The notes beneath the pieces were generated by a model. The model saw nothing but the letters and a program-made list of their open reading frames with translations, was not told the origin of the DNA and ran no database searches. The position numbers and the translations under genes were made by a program. 64,000 nucleotides of DNA from contig OX381705.1 in NCBI GenBank assembly GCA_947462335.1, positions 33,565,570 to 33,629,569 on the forward strand. The letters are read 5' to 3'. This DNA comes from Harmothoe impar (Eukaryota; Annelida; Polychaeta; Phyllodocida; Polynoidae). This document shows positions 40,201 through 49,925 of this stretch, piece after piece (the stretch's first letter is position 1; each line of letters begins with the position of its first letter).

Positions 40201-41482
40201 TGGTCATCAGACTTCCGCTCATTTTGGCAGGAAACGGACTTTGGACAAACTCGCGAGGAGATATTACTGGCCTGGGATGTCTAAGGACGTAATACGTTGG
40301 TTGAGTGAATGCCCAACGTGTTGCCTGGTGAAGCCGGGCCCTGGGAAAGGTAAAACATCTCTCAGACAAGAACTGTTCGGAGTCAGATTTGCGAGGATAG
40401 CCATTGACATAATCACTGGCTTCCAGACAACTCCAAACTCCAACGTGTGCATGATGGTGGTACAGGACTACTATTCAAAGTACGTGAAGGTGATCCCAAT
40501 GAAGGATCACACGGCATTAACTTGCGCACAAGCTTTGGTTGAGGAGTGGGTACTAACATTTGGCGCACCTCTCATGTTACATTCAGACCAGGGTAGGGAG
40601 TTTGAATCGCGTCTCTTTCAGGGGATGCTGGAAGAATTAGCCATAGTTAAGACACGCACTAATCCGTACCGACCGCAGTCGGATGGGATGGTTGAGAGAT
40701 TCAACCGCACGTTGATTCAGGGGCTGACCACGCTGGTTAATTCTAATCAGGATGACTGGGATACGTTTTCCCAGTATGTGGCTCATGCATACAACGGTAC
40801 GGTGCATGCTTCAACTGGCTGCACTCCTAACAGCCTGGTATTTGGATCTGAGATCATAATGCCTGCAGATTTGGTCTTTGGCAGTGTACTGCGGAGAAAG
40901 GATGTCCCATGCCGAGTGGCATTTGCGGAATCCCTGCGCAGAGAATTGCGGGAAGGCTATGCATTGGTGAGAGGCCATTTGAAGAAAGCGGCCATCCATC
41001 AGAAAGTAGGGTATGATACAGGCTTGAGAGAGAGGAAGTATGTAGTTGGACAAAAGGTGGTGAGATTGAAACCACCTGTACATGGAAAAATCTCGAAGGG
41101 TTGGGATGGGCCATTTGAAGTGACAAAAGTAATATCGGATGTTACTGTGTTATTGAAAAATGTGAAAGGCAAGATTGTTGCAGGCCATGTAGATCGCCTG
41201 AAGCCTTGGCTAGGTCGCCGGCCCGGCGATGAGAATGAGCCTTTGGTAGAAGTGCCAATGCCCCAACCCAGGTGGGTGCGTAAAACACAGGTTACAGCAC
41301 CCCCGCCTACAAAGAAGACTAGAAAAGCAACGCCAGCTAGAAAAGTCGATGGTAGGAAGAAGAAGAAGAAGTTAGTTACTGAAAAGGAAACTAGAGAGGT
41401 TCCTACAGTAATTAAGAAGAAGAAACCCCAAGGACCCATACGTAGAAGTGCTCGTATAGCGGGTCGAGGTGCTGTTACGTAA
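37229..41482 (+). CDS. pol: Pol polyprotein: protease, reverse transcriptase, RNase H, integrase
   Basis: Open from 37229; without frameshift the first usable codon would be a GTG at 37295, and residues here are counted from that. Aspartic protease DTGAS (123-127). Reverse transcriptase with YLDDI (from 570) and the PFGLCNAP block. RNase H with DTDAS (from 724). Integrase with an HHCC zinc finger (about 968-1015) and DD35E triad D1038, D1098, E1134, then a GPF-type module (GWDGPFEV) and a basic tail. All catalytic residues are present, so the enzyme set looks active. Fusion to Gag by -1 frameshifting is inferred from the overlap. Confidence 0.95.
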   Translation, partial: PKPTTDGKLTGVVVDDKITTPPVIVKGTVRGESKDSTSWEPLGLAAPESDPPGGDGPQGTDENGVEDLAHLDTVRGIELAEEVERFCASRLKPDDPIVKFLNSRGYDLGGEAGIQRFALQPSPLQGKRWYLPVQIQGCLGEFLIDTGASHSMMGHHFFKKLAGLSTNPVGSGSVRSADGSHMRTHGRQVIPFWVNQHSFVVSTTVAELTDEGILGVDFCSLYGAVLDSVTGELTLRYPQEMKVQCVLRRISGVSSVSQTVRIPPRHVCNVVVYCREMEFDRMGVVEPNQQHLSKLGLVSTSALVQSSRRTVVPVSNMTFQDVYLEKGTTFGDVTYADVVGRADSPEVELAVKRAVEIGALDPSAMPVVLQDTGEQDRKEGYGLPLHLLPLVTDSHLETEEDKQSLAQLLCENADLFSAPGEQLGRTDRVTHRIDTGSSPPLRLPYRRLPLSKKQALEDEVDKMLGEGIIRPSDSPWASPVVMVTKKDGTCRFCIDYRRLNGITRKNAYPLPRIDESLDSLGGNHWFSTLDLQSGYWQIGMHPEDKEKTAFTTHRGLFEFNVMPFGLCNAPATFENMMETMLRGLLWKNCLVYLDDIIVFGKTREECLSNLNKVMDRLRSYNLRLKAKKCKFFRQSVEYLGRIVSGTGISADPGKLEAVANWATPKDQKEVRSFLGFCSYYRDFIPGFAEVSAPLQALVVGKRKGMLKLPPFIWTELAGQAFQKLKELFTVTPVLSYPTEGDQFILDTDASNDSIGAVLSQVQEGREVPLAFASNSLSKTQRNYCTTKRELLAIVVYTKKFRHYLYGGNFILRTDHSSLRWLLNFKEADGMMGRWISALSELGIENTQIQHRSGVKHVNADCLSRRPIRRCARMDCEDCGIHNALVAPIMNFDPAWEENLVFWSAESILEAQQDDDGINMIRNLILERAARPVRPALSLECVEVRNLVGQWSQLVVRDGLLCRWKTLEGKARRRLQIVLPASLRWEVFEFFHGHQTSAHFGRKRTLDKLARRYYWPGMSKDVIRWLSECPTCCLVKPGPGKGKTSLRQELFGVRFARIAIDIITGFQTTPNSNVCMMVVQDYYSKYVKVIPMKDHTALTCAQALVEEWVLTFGAPLMLHSDQGREFESRLFQGMLEELAIVKTRTNPYRPQSDGMVERFNRTLIQGLTTLVNSNQDDWDTFSQYVAHAYNGTVHASTGCTPNSLVFGSEIIMPADLVFGSVLRRKDVPCRVAFAESLRRELREGYALVRGHLKKAAIHQKVGYDTGLRERKYVVGQKVVRLKPPVHGKISKGWDGPFEVTKVISDVTVLLKNVKGKIVAGHVDRLKPWLGRRPGDENEPLVEVPMPQPRWVRKTQVTAPPPTKKTRKATPARKVDGRKKKKKLVTEKETREVPTVIKKKKPQGPIRRSARIAGRGAVT

Positions 41483-42428
41483 GAGCGGCGGGGCTGGGTT
41501 TGTTTGTTGTGGTTACCCGAAATAGTTCGGGTCTCCAAGGACTTACCCGGTAAACCCCGGAAAGTTGCGTAACTGGTGCTGATTGTCAAAAACACAACGA
41601 GAAATACCGGATTTTATTCTTTAGTCTTTGTGACAGGAATAATGGTGAAATTGACCAGTAGATGGCATTGGGGTACCCAACGTTCTGCTTTACTAAAGTT
41701 AGTTTTGAATGTTTACATGCTATGGTCTGTGAGTTGGTTTCCCATTTAGTACTTGTCGTGATGGTTTCGGATTAGAATCCAATCAAACCTAGTCAGTAAT
41801 TTTTCTAAGGATAATATGAGGATCCTAATACGAAATATTATGTGGAAAGTACGGGTGTAAAACTCGTTACAACAACATGAGAAAAGGGACTCATACGTAT
41901 TCCGAATTTGTTCGGACAACCAAAGAAATTTACTTTGACACGTATTTTTTTATAATGTTTGTTTAAAACAGCGTTCTGAAAGTTCATAATCTACAAATGA
42001 GACAGCCGTGACGAACTGAAGAATTGCTATTACTTGAAATGATGTGCAAAAATACAATCCGAGAAAACCCGGCGAAGATTGCAACTACTACGCAGTTAAC
42101 TCCGCCACCCGGTTTTCTTCGGATAATATCGGATAACTTCTTCGGGAAGGGCTATCCGGTACCCGTGATCCTTTGCGCTTGGGTGCGCACGCATGCTGGT
42201 TTGGCGCGGAAAGCGTCAGTCCTGCACATACCGTTGGAGAGGGTGGATGCGAAGGCACCTCTCTCCGCGTATGTAACACCGGTTAGAACATCTACATGTG
42301 AGGGAGAGAGGAGACACTAAAGTGAGGTAGTACAGGAGGACACATTTGTAACAATTTTCCTGATTTTACTACTCATTTAAGCTCATTTTAAGAGTGGGCT
42401 CCTCTGGGCCGCCCTCTGTGTAGTTATC
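41483..42428 (+). other. Non-coding gap between pol and ORF3
   Basis: About 950 bp. GGTTACCCGAAATAGTTCGGG and ATATCGGATAACTTCTTCGGG segments are hairpin-prone and echo the LTR's GGTTACCCGGAGTTCCTCGG. A pyrimidine-rich CTCCTCTGGGCCGCCCTCTG followed by TGTAG at 42423 lies 5 bases before the ORF3 ATG and looks like a splice acceptor. A 98-codon ORF (42024-42320) has no recognisable feature. Confidence 0.5.
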
Positions 42429-45400
42429 ATGGCGGATAACTATCCGTCGGGAGACTCCCATAGAAGGAGTCACTCGACGGAAGTTTCCCCTCTGTCGCAG
42501 GAACAGAGAGAGTTGTTAGCTTTGGGGGACCTGGAGTCAACAGCTCCGGTCGAGTATGATCTTCCAAAACGATTTCGGGAGGCAGATTTACCTAAATTTG
42601 TGTATCATCCACCAGCTAAGATGAAGAATAGGGGTGTGAAACGCCGAAATCACAGTAATATCTCTGAGATAAGGAAAGCTGAAAAGGTTAAAACCACACA
42701 GTATCTCCTAGCTCGGGGAGAACATGTTCAGAAACTGGTAGATATGGGTTTATCAGTGGCGCAAGCTAGGGGGTTCGTGTCAGGGCCGGGGTTAAAAGGA
42801 CTCGAGGCCGGGGGATTTCCCTTGTTCCAGGTTGGGAATATTGCGTCACCACCTACTTCGGGAGTGACCCGGACTGACCCGAATATGCCCGGGATACCGG
42901 TGTACCCGGTCAGTGACGTGCCAGTGGGTGCTCCGTGGGGTGCTATGTCGTATGACCGTGCGGATGGTTTACATCCGGTGCATGGTAACTTTGTACCCGA
43001 TTGGGATGCCCCTGCACAGTCAACTCCGGAACGTATTCCAATTATGGCAGTAATGCAGTTAGCAGCAAAATTTGAGAAATTTAAGCCGGATGCAGTGATT
43101 CCCGGGAGTAAGATATGCAGGGGGGCATACATCCAAGAGTTGGACAAATTCAACGAGAAGAAATGTACTAAACTATTCAGACCTCCTTCCGATAATTCTA
43201 AGTCCAGACCCTATACAGGAGAGGTTACTGGGGAGATAGGGAGCCGAGCTAGGCTACCATCCTACGAAGATACAGAGAGGGATATGGAGTTCTGGTTAGA
43301 GCATACTAGTTCAGGGGCACATCAAGCTTACAAGTTCTGGGATGAGGTTATAAAGCAAAGTATGGGGACATACAGGGCTGCCGACCTCTCCAACGAAGAT
43401 AGAGACCGGTTGAAATGGGCGTGGATGACATTTGTCCCGCCAGGTATGCCTACTTATAAACCTGGTAGAGGTTGGAGAATAGGTTCGGGGCAATGCCCAT
43501 TCAATGAGTGTATGGATAGAAATCCAATAGCTGAGTATCTGGACCTGTACCAGTTCGCACGACATCTAGTGGAGTTCCACGCGCACTCCAAAATGATGTG
43601 GCAGTGCCGGGCCAGGCCTAATCGCTCAGGTAAATGTATGAAAGATGGTGAACCTTTCAGCACATCTAGAAAGGGTTGTATGGTAAGGCATTTAGTGGAT
43701 GTACACCATATGAAGGCTGAAACTGCCATGTCCAATCTAGATATTCTCGAGAATAGTCCGGAGGCCTTAGGACTCACGGACAGAGAAAAGTGTGTGAGGG
43801 TACCACAGGGGTTGGCATACACCTTAGTGTTTAACCATAACCCGAGAAGGTTGTGGTTGAATCGAAAGGCGTGGCCATACTACCTTCAGGACTTTCCAGA
43901 GAAAGCCTCTGATTATCGTAGTAAAATGGAATTGGCCACTCCGCCTAAAGGTAAAATGCTGTCTGAAGGTAAAACTGTGGACCATGGAGTGTACACTCCT
44001 GTCTCGGTTACCTTAGGAGAGATGCGGACCACAGGTTCAGAGGAGTCCTCAGCTTCTGCTGGGTTGGACTCATCACCTGACGGCCGATCTACCCCAACCA
44101 AAAGACGTGCTCCGGGGTCTTCCTGTGGGTTTAGTAGGAACACTACTGAATCCAACAAGGAGGGCTCTGGCGGAACTTTACCGAGGGTTGCTGTTAGCCC
44201 AAGGCTAGCCTTAGAAGAGAAAATGGTAAATGACCTGTTGGCTTCTCCTGTAGAGGAGGAGGACGACTGTGTATTTGTGGGAGAGGAGGTAATACCTCCT
44301 ACCACAATCTCTGAAGCTAGGGGGAACCCGGGAGTGTCAAGGAAGATATTAAAGACAGAAAATACTTCTACTGATAGTCAAGGGTATGTAACAGGGAAGA
44401 TAGAGTCAGTAAGTGGGAAAGAGGATTCCAAATCTAAAATGACCTATAGAACGATTGATTTCCAATCTGAGGGAGATGATTGGGTGGATCAAAAATTCAC
44501 CCCACCCGCAGGCAGGGTTCAATCGAGTAAAATAGAGATGAGGAAGGAACAGGAGATTGGTCGTAGACTATCCTCCGTTCCATCACCATCTACCTGTATG
44601 GGGGCTCTCTCACTAAACTCTCCATCATCTGGAGTGGGTGAGGAAGATATCTCTTTGGAGTCGGTCCCTCTGCCCAAGCTGACTGGTGATATTGATCACC
44701 CTGAGAATGTAAGTATCAGGAATCTTCTGAAAGAACAGTATGTCACTGGACTGAAAAGTTCATTTGACACACTGGATCTCGCTTGTCAACTAGCTCTGCA
44801 AGGAGCTAGGGCTCAAGCTGAGCAATTGGTAAAAGAAAGTCGTTTGGCCGAATTAGAGAAAGTGGAGACTGCTAAAGCAGAACTCCTATCTAAAATGTCC
44901 AAAATGACTGAGGAGAATGAAGCCCTCAAAAGACAGTTGGGACAACGAGATGACATGGTAGCAACCTCTAGCAGAATAGTAGATGATTTGAGATTGAACA
45001 TTGAAAAATCTCGTATGGAAAGTCAATTTTTAATTGATGATCTCAAAGTCAAGTTGGATCGCAGTAAGGATATGGTCAGTTCTGCTGAACATAAGCTAAC
45101 TGCTGCCAGGACTGAAATAAGTCTAAAAACCATAGTTATTCGGAAGTTGGAACACGAAATTGGTGGTCTAACAGAAGAATTTTCTAGCTATAAAAAGGAA
45201 GCTCAGCAGAACGATGACTTCTATGAAGAGTTGGCTGAGTTCTTTGAGGATTGCTATGAGATACCATTGTCAAGTTGGTACGACGAGAGTGTGTACAGGG
45301 TTGAACGGGGTTCCGCCCCTCTTCCCTTAGGATTTGACGGTGATGCATACGCACAAAGGTTGAGAGCCGACTCCAGGGCTAGTAATACCCCTAGGAGTCC

Positions 45401-46265
45401 TCCACCTCCATCTACAGAAGATGAGACGCACCTGGCCGACTGCAGTTACGTGGCTGCCACCTCCATGGCCTGTGGGTCATCGGAGTTGGTTCCTGTGACG
45501 TCTGTTCCTAAGACGTCCGTGGCTGTGACGTCTGTTCCGGTGTCACCTGTTCCTGTAACGTCCGTTGCTGTGGCGTCTGTTCCGGTGTCACCCGTTCCTG
45601 TGACGTCTGTGGCTGTGACGTCTGTCCCTGTGTCACCAGTCTCGGTGACACCTGTTGCTGTGACGTCTACCTCTGTGTCGTCTGATGCTAAGACGATGCA
45701 GTATACTACCATGGGGGTGGACACAACCGTGTCTTCCTTTGAGACTATGGATACTCCAGCCGGGGTGTCCACTCTAGCGAGGATGGTGGTGAATGAACTG
45801 CAGACAGAGTCACATAACTCGACTCCTGTCTCAACACCAATACTCGACACCACCTCTTGTCAGTCACCGTACCAGATAACGGAAAGTGAGACTAGAGAGG
45901 CGGTTCAGATACTGATGGAGCTGAACGATGCAATTGCAGAGGCTGACTTACGTCTGTCTATCCGTGATGCTGAGGCGCTTATGGCTCCTGAAAACGAACT
46001 CGAACAATCCATGATGGTGGATCCTCCAATGGACCTACCTGTGACGACTGGTTCTATGTCTGGGAACCATCGTCCATCTACCCTGGACATTCCTGTATCC
46101 ATGGCTAGTGTAGCTATGGGTGCTCAAATGCATGGTCCTAACCCTGACGCTTCGCAGCTAGGGTTTGGGATGGACATATCCATTGAGATGAGTGACAATC
46201 GACCTAGTGAATGTATGTCTCCAGTGTCCAGAAACGAAGAACTTTTGCTGAGTGGCGAGTCATAA
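42429..46265 (+). CDS. ORF3: large unknown protein with two C2H2-like fingers and coiled coil
   Basis: 1278 residues, ATG in TCATGGC context. I do not recognise the family. Basic segment near 60-85. Two zinc-finger-like modules: C356, C361 with H379, H384, and a second from C393 ending RHLVDVHH near 420-426. An acidic, Ser-rich middle is followed by a coiled coil at about 770-935. A valine/threonine/proline repeat (SVPVSPVPVTSVAV type) spans about 1018-1085, then a Met-rich acidic tail. No signal peptide, membrane segment or furin-type site, so it is not an ordinary envelope despite sitting in the env position. It could be a second structural protein, a chromatin- or RNA-binding accessory factor, or a captured host gene. 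Its open frame in a recently inserted element argues for function. Confidence 0.8.
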   Translation: MADNYPSGDSHRRSHSTEVSPLSQEQRELLALGDLESTAPVEYDLPKRFREADLPKFVYHPPAKMKNRGVKRRNHSNISEIRKAEKVKTTQYLLARGEHVQKLVDMGLSVAQARGFVSGPGLKGLEAGGFPLFQVGNIASPPTSGVTRTDPNMPGIPVYPVSDVPVGAPWGAMSYDRADGLHPVHGNFVPDWDAPAQSTPERIPIMAVMQLAAKFEKFKPDAVIPGSKICRGAYIQELDKFNEKKCTKLFRPPSDNSKSRPYTGEVTGEIGSRARLPSYEDTERDMEFWLEHTSSGAHQAYKFWDEVIKQSMGTYRAADLSNEDRDRLKWAWMTFVPPGMPTYKPGRGWRIGSGQCPFNECMDRNPIAEYLDLYQFARHLVEFHAHSKMMWQCRARPNRSGKCMKDGEPFSTSRKGCMVRHLVDVHHMKAETAMSNLDILENSPEALGLTDREKCVRVPQGLAYTLVFNHNPRRLWLNRKAWPYYLQDFPEKASDYRSKMELATPPKGKMLSEGKTVDHGVYTPVSVTLGEMRTTGSEESSASAGLDSSPDGRSTPTKRRAPGSSCGFSRNTTESNKEGSGGTLPRVAVSPRLALEEKMVNDLLASPVEEEDDCVFVGEEVIPPTTISEARGNPGVSRKILKTENTSTDSQGYVTGKIESVSGKEDSKSKMTYRTIDFQSEGDDWVDQKFTPPAGRVQSSKIEMRKEQEIGRRLSSVPSPSTCMGALSLNSPSSGVGEEDISLESVPLPKLTGDIDHPENVSIRNLLKEQYVTGLKSSFDTLDLACQLALQGARAQAEQLVKESRLAELEKVETAKAELLSKMSKMTEENEALKRQLGQRDDMVATSSRIVDDLRLNIEKSRMESQFLIDDLKVKLDRSKDMVSSAEHKLTAARTEISLKTIVIRKLEHEIGGLTEEFSSYKKEAQQNDDFYEELAEFFEDCYEIPLSSWYDESVYRVERGSAPLPLGFDGDAYAQRLRADSRASNTPRSPPPPSTEDETHLADCSYVAATSMACGSSELVPVTSVPKTSVAVTSVPVSPVPVTSVAVASVPVSPVPVTSVAVTSVPVSPVSVTPVAVTSTSVSSDAKTMQYTTMGVDTTVSSFETMDTPAGVSTLARMVVNELQTESHNSTPVSTPILDTTSCQSPYQITESETREAVQILMELNDAIAEADLRLSIRDAEALMAPENELEQSMMVDPPMDLPVTTGSMSGNHRPSTLDIPVSMASVAMGAQMHGPNPDASQLGFGMDISIEMSDNRPSECMSPVSRNEELLLSGES

Positions 46266-47753
46266 AAACATTCCCAGTTGCAGCATATATGGAACCTCTA
46301 CCATGTGTCGTCATCAAGGTTGAACTTTTGCAGTAGTGGGGTTGTTAGGACACCACGGATCATATGATGCTTTATACCATAGACTATAAGTCACAAGATG
46401 ACTAGATAGATATATATATATATATTTATAAAAGACTGAGATGACAAGAACAGTGGATCATTATCACCTATTTATGAAAAGACTTTGATATGATCTAGGT
46501 TTGCAGTTATCGCTATATATGAAACTGTTAAAACCATCACCAAAGAGTGTTCTATATTTTTTGCCATAAGACAGTATTTGTGAAACGGGTTCTGTTTGAG
46601 TTGATGACATGTGCTATAGGTATGATTATTGTATGCCGATTGTGATACTCTGATTTAACCGTCCAATAAGTAAAGGTATGAGGGACTGGATCCTGATGAT
46701 ACCTACTGAGATGAAAAGTTGCTTGACTACATTCGTACTGTGTGTAGATCTGTGGTAATAACATATCAATGAACCTGAAAAACGCAAAATTTATTCAGGT
46801 ACTGAGAGTGGAAATTGCGTAAGTTGTTATGGAGATCTGTAGGCTCCCGTTGATTACTTTCAGAAGGAAGGTATCGAGTGAGGAGCCGGGTCATTCTATT
46901 TTTCAGCTTGCTGCGTTTTTGATCTTTGAACTAAGTGTGGAGACTAATTCTCCCTGAATCGTTGAAATATGTTACGCCAACACTAGATCTGATTGCTTAC
47001 AGTATTCCTATATGGAGAATGTCACTTGTGTTATTGTGTGAAGACACCCATGTGACCATGGTGCATAAGGTTTTGGAGACCTTGATTGGATTGAAAACTG
47101 CATTTACCGGATCTACGCTAGATGTTCATTTATTCCAAAAATATTGATCTTTCAAACCTTACTCTGGCACGTAAAGCGAGTGAGTCTATTCAAATAGACG
47201 GGTTGGGTCAAGGTTTACTATAAAGTCGACACTTGCCACCTTTTTTGTTTCCAATATGTCTTGTACTAAAACTTGGTAACTTTTAAGGAGAAGTGCTCAT
47301 ATTTGATCTGTATGTATACGATACCTGTTGTAACAAATCGTTTTCGATGAGACATGGTTAGTATGCGATAAATATGTCTTGAAGGTTTTATATTTTTTTA
47401 TGATATATAGTCAAGTTTGTTTTATAGGGCTTGACTGGCTGTGTGGAGTTTATCCTCTTAGTCCCATAAATCATGACTGTTATTGAAGGATTATACTCGA
47501 TTATTGTGTAACTGGATCCTGATGGTTGATATGATTGACGTTAATATCAAAAAGGATGAATACATATCTATGATACCCAAGAAATATATTAGTGGTTCTA
47601 GTAGAAAGAGTTACGCTTGCCTCCACTATGTATATGTTTGGAGACAATATATTTGTTTTTTTGGGTTGTTTGGAGATAAAATTTGTCATTTGTATTAAGG
47701 TAGTATAATAATACTGCACTTAGTGCTGCTATTTAGACGCTGTGATATTGTCT
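46266..47753 (+). other. Non-coding 3' region of the retrotransposon
   Basis: About 1.5 kb between ORF3 and the polypurine tract. AT-rich, only ORFs of about 70 codons, no transmembrane protein. Holds a short TA microsatellite near 46410. Confidence 0.6.
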
Positions 47754-47762
47754 GAAGGGGGG
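47754..47762 (+). promoter_or_regulatory. Polypurine tract
   Basis: GAAGGGGGG followed by TAG and then the 3' LTR; primes plus-strand DNA synthesis in LTR elements. Confidence 0.75.
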
Positions 47763-47765
47763 TAG

Positions 47766-48543
47766 TGTAGTGGGTCGCCGCTGTACTATTTCTAGGGAAC
47801 CAGTTGGAGTTATATTTGGTATATGTGTTGTCGTGTATCCAGGCCGCACTCCTGTCTACTGCCGAGTATAAGGTTATATAAGCCCACCTGGGGAATGGTG
47901 GAGCGCGGCCTGGTTATGTGCATTGGGCCGTGACCGCCACGTGTCACCCGACATATCTCGGGTACAGTGTCGGCTCGGATGCACCGGCGCGTGGTTACCC
48001 GGAGTTCCTCGGGAACTCAAGTGTTTACGAGTAATGGAGAGAATTACATAACGACCAGTACATAAGACCTGGAGTTCTGCTAATCGAGGACCCAGTCTTG
48101 CTGCGCACTTCGGCCAGCTTGGCTGCTCCACAACAGAGCTTCCCCGAACTCTGTTGTACCTTTTAGGCCTAGTCCTGTCGCTGCTTCCACCTTGGTCACC
48201 CTGCGTCTTTCTCTGTTCTACCCTCTGGGGGAACTAGAGGAGATAGACGCACTGGTGTACAACTCCGGGTACAGAACTCCCTACGGGGGAGTCTGTCCCA
48301 AGAGGAGTTAACCAAGATGGAAGAGAGCATTGGAACTCGGGAACTATGTACTAGACCGTGAGCGTATACCTCCTGTATGTTCATATGACCACTGGTGTTC
48401 AGAAGCCTATTTGATTATTGCTATCCGTCTGTATGATTACGAGCCGTATGTCAGAATGAATAAAGTGTAATTTCTGAACAACCTATTTTCGAATCTGGAG
48501 TTTTTCATAGCAGATGTCTATCTTAGAATAGCCAACAGCTACA
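47766..48543 (+). repeat. 3' LTR
   Basis: 778 bp, same ends and internal signals as the 5' LTR; identical wherever I compared them. Confidence 0.95.
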
Positions 48544-48689
48544 TTGTAAAGGATCTACTTGTTATGAGGTGGGAGCACCACAGCAAAGTTCTACTAAAAA
48601 AAGGTTATTACGTACATGGCTGATATCAATGTATACCATCAAGAAATCCTGGATGGCCTTTTCTTTTTCAGACATAAAAAAACATATCT

Positions 48690-48874
48690 AAATCGCATTT
48701 CTTCTACAGCATAACCGGGAGGAAATATCTACATCTTTTGATATTTAATTTCTCCAAATTAGAACACATATAGGTAAGATTCTGTAGTAAATATTGGCCC
48801 CCTATTAGCCTATATACCCCTGCAAAGTCGGCCTAATTAACTACATTCTCTCTCGCATTGTGGGATTTGACCTT
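48690..48874 (+). repeat. Truncated AAGGTCAAATCCC MITE (right part only)
   Basis: GGAGGAAATATCTACATCTTTTGAT-type interior and an intact right end CGCATTGTGGGATTTGACCTT. The left half is missing and is not found beyond the 5' LTR either. Confidence 0.6.
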
Positions 48875-48893
48875 AACATTGCTGACAACACTG

Positions 48894-49925
48894 TAGGGTG
48901 TTTACCTCCAAATTGAAATAATATGTCTACAAAGGAGTGAGACATATCACTGGAAAGGGAAATATGTCTGGAATATCATGCAAAAGACCACATATTGATA
49001 CCTGCCTTAGATCCAGTGCAATCAGGCAGAGTGTGAGCCAGAGTCAGGGTTATTTTGGGAAAAACTTACCATAGCCTTCAGCAGAGAAAGGTGGTCACTG
49101 CAGGCCACAGCTGGGGTAATTACATGTAGGTCTACTGTAGCACTAGGCAGGTCGAATGGGGCAATTTCTCTACTTTACTTGATTCACTTCAATGGGCCAT
49201 CATGTCCATAATAATCAGTATAGGATAGAAATTCCAAAAGGATATCAAAGCCATGATATTGCACCCTAGGTCCATAGATCTATATTAGCAGTTATGTACT
49301 TTGTAAATATTCTGTTACCCCCTAAACCCAGAGAGTGACTTATTTAGCCAGGGATATGTCCTCATATAACCCAATATCCGCTTGTAACCACAGGAAATAC
49401 AATCTAACATGCAATAACTTTTTGAAACCTAAATAATAGGTGCTCAAAATGTGCCTAGCTCCATTACGATCATGTTGATATTTCATGATGATATGAGCCC
49501 CTTAGTGATGTTTCTCAATAGCAGGTACACTTTAAATTATGATAGAAAAACGGAGCTAGTGCCCAGACATAGCTTAAAGTGTCCTCTATACCCTCAGTGC
49601 ACTAGATTTATACATTTCAATACCACTTTGAGCGGAAATGGGAATAAAGAAGATGTGTCTAATACTGAGACTGCAGAAAGAAGCTAGCTGATCACAACAA
49701 CTGCTAGTGTGAGAGTTTCTCCATGGGTATCCCATAAATATACTATTACAAATTTGATAAATATCAAACCCTTGTATCATGAGAAAGCCCCAAAAAATGG
49801 CTTTCAGGTGGTGTCAGAAAATATCTGAAATTCCAATTTTTTCCTAGTGAAAATCGGAAAATACTGAAGCCGGGCAGAAAATCGGCAGTTTTCGCGGCCG
49901 TCAGCAGTACAGGTAAACACCCTTA
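48894..49925. mobile_element. Candidate TIR element of about 1.03 kb
   Basis: TAGGGTGTTTACCT at the left and AGGTAAACACCCTTA at the right, inverted. Contains an 78-codon ORF with no known motif. hAT-like ends are possible but target duplication is not evident. Confidence 0.4.

Larger units (their letters stand above)
33503..48543 (+). mobile_element. Full-length 15.0-kb Gypsy/Metaviridae LTR retrotransposon
   Basis: Two 778-bp LTRs flank a 13.5-kb interior with primer-binding site, gag, pol (protease, RT, RNase H, integrase), a large extra ORF and a polypurine tract. All three frames are open and the LTRs look identical, so insertion is recent. The bases flanking the two LTRs (GTTAG on the left, TTGTA on the right) do not form a target-site duplication. 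The pol domain order, with integrase last, is Gypsy-type. Confidence 0.95.

Noticed and set aside
45446..45853. 135-codon minus-strand ORF antisense to ORF3
   Set aside because: Mirror of the Val/Thr/Pro repeat, low complexity.
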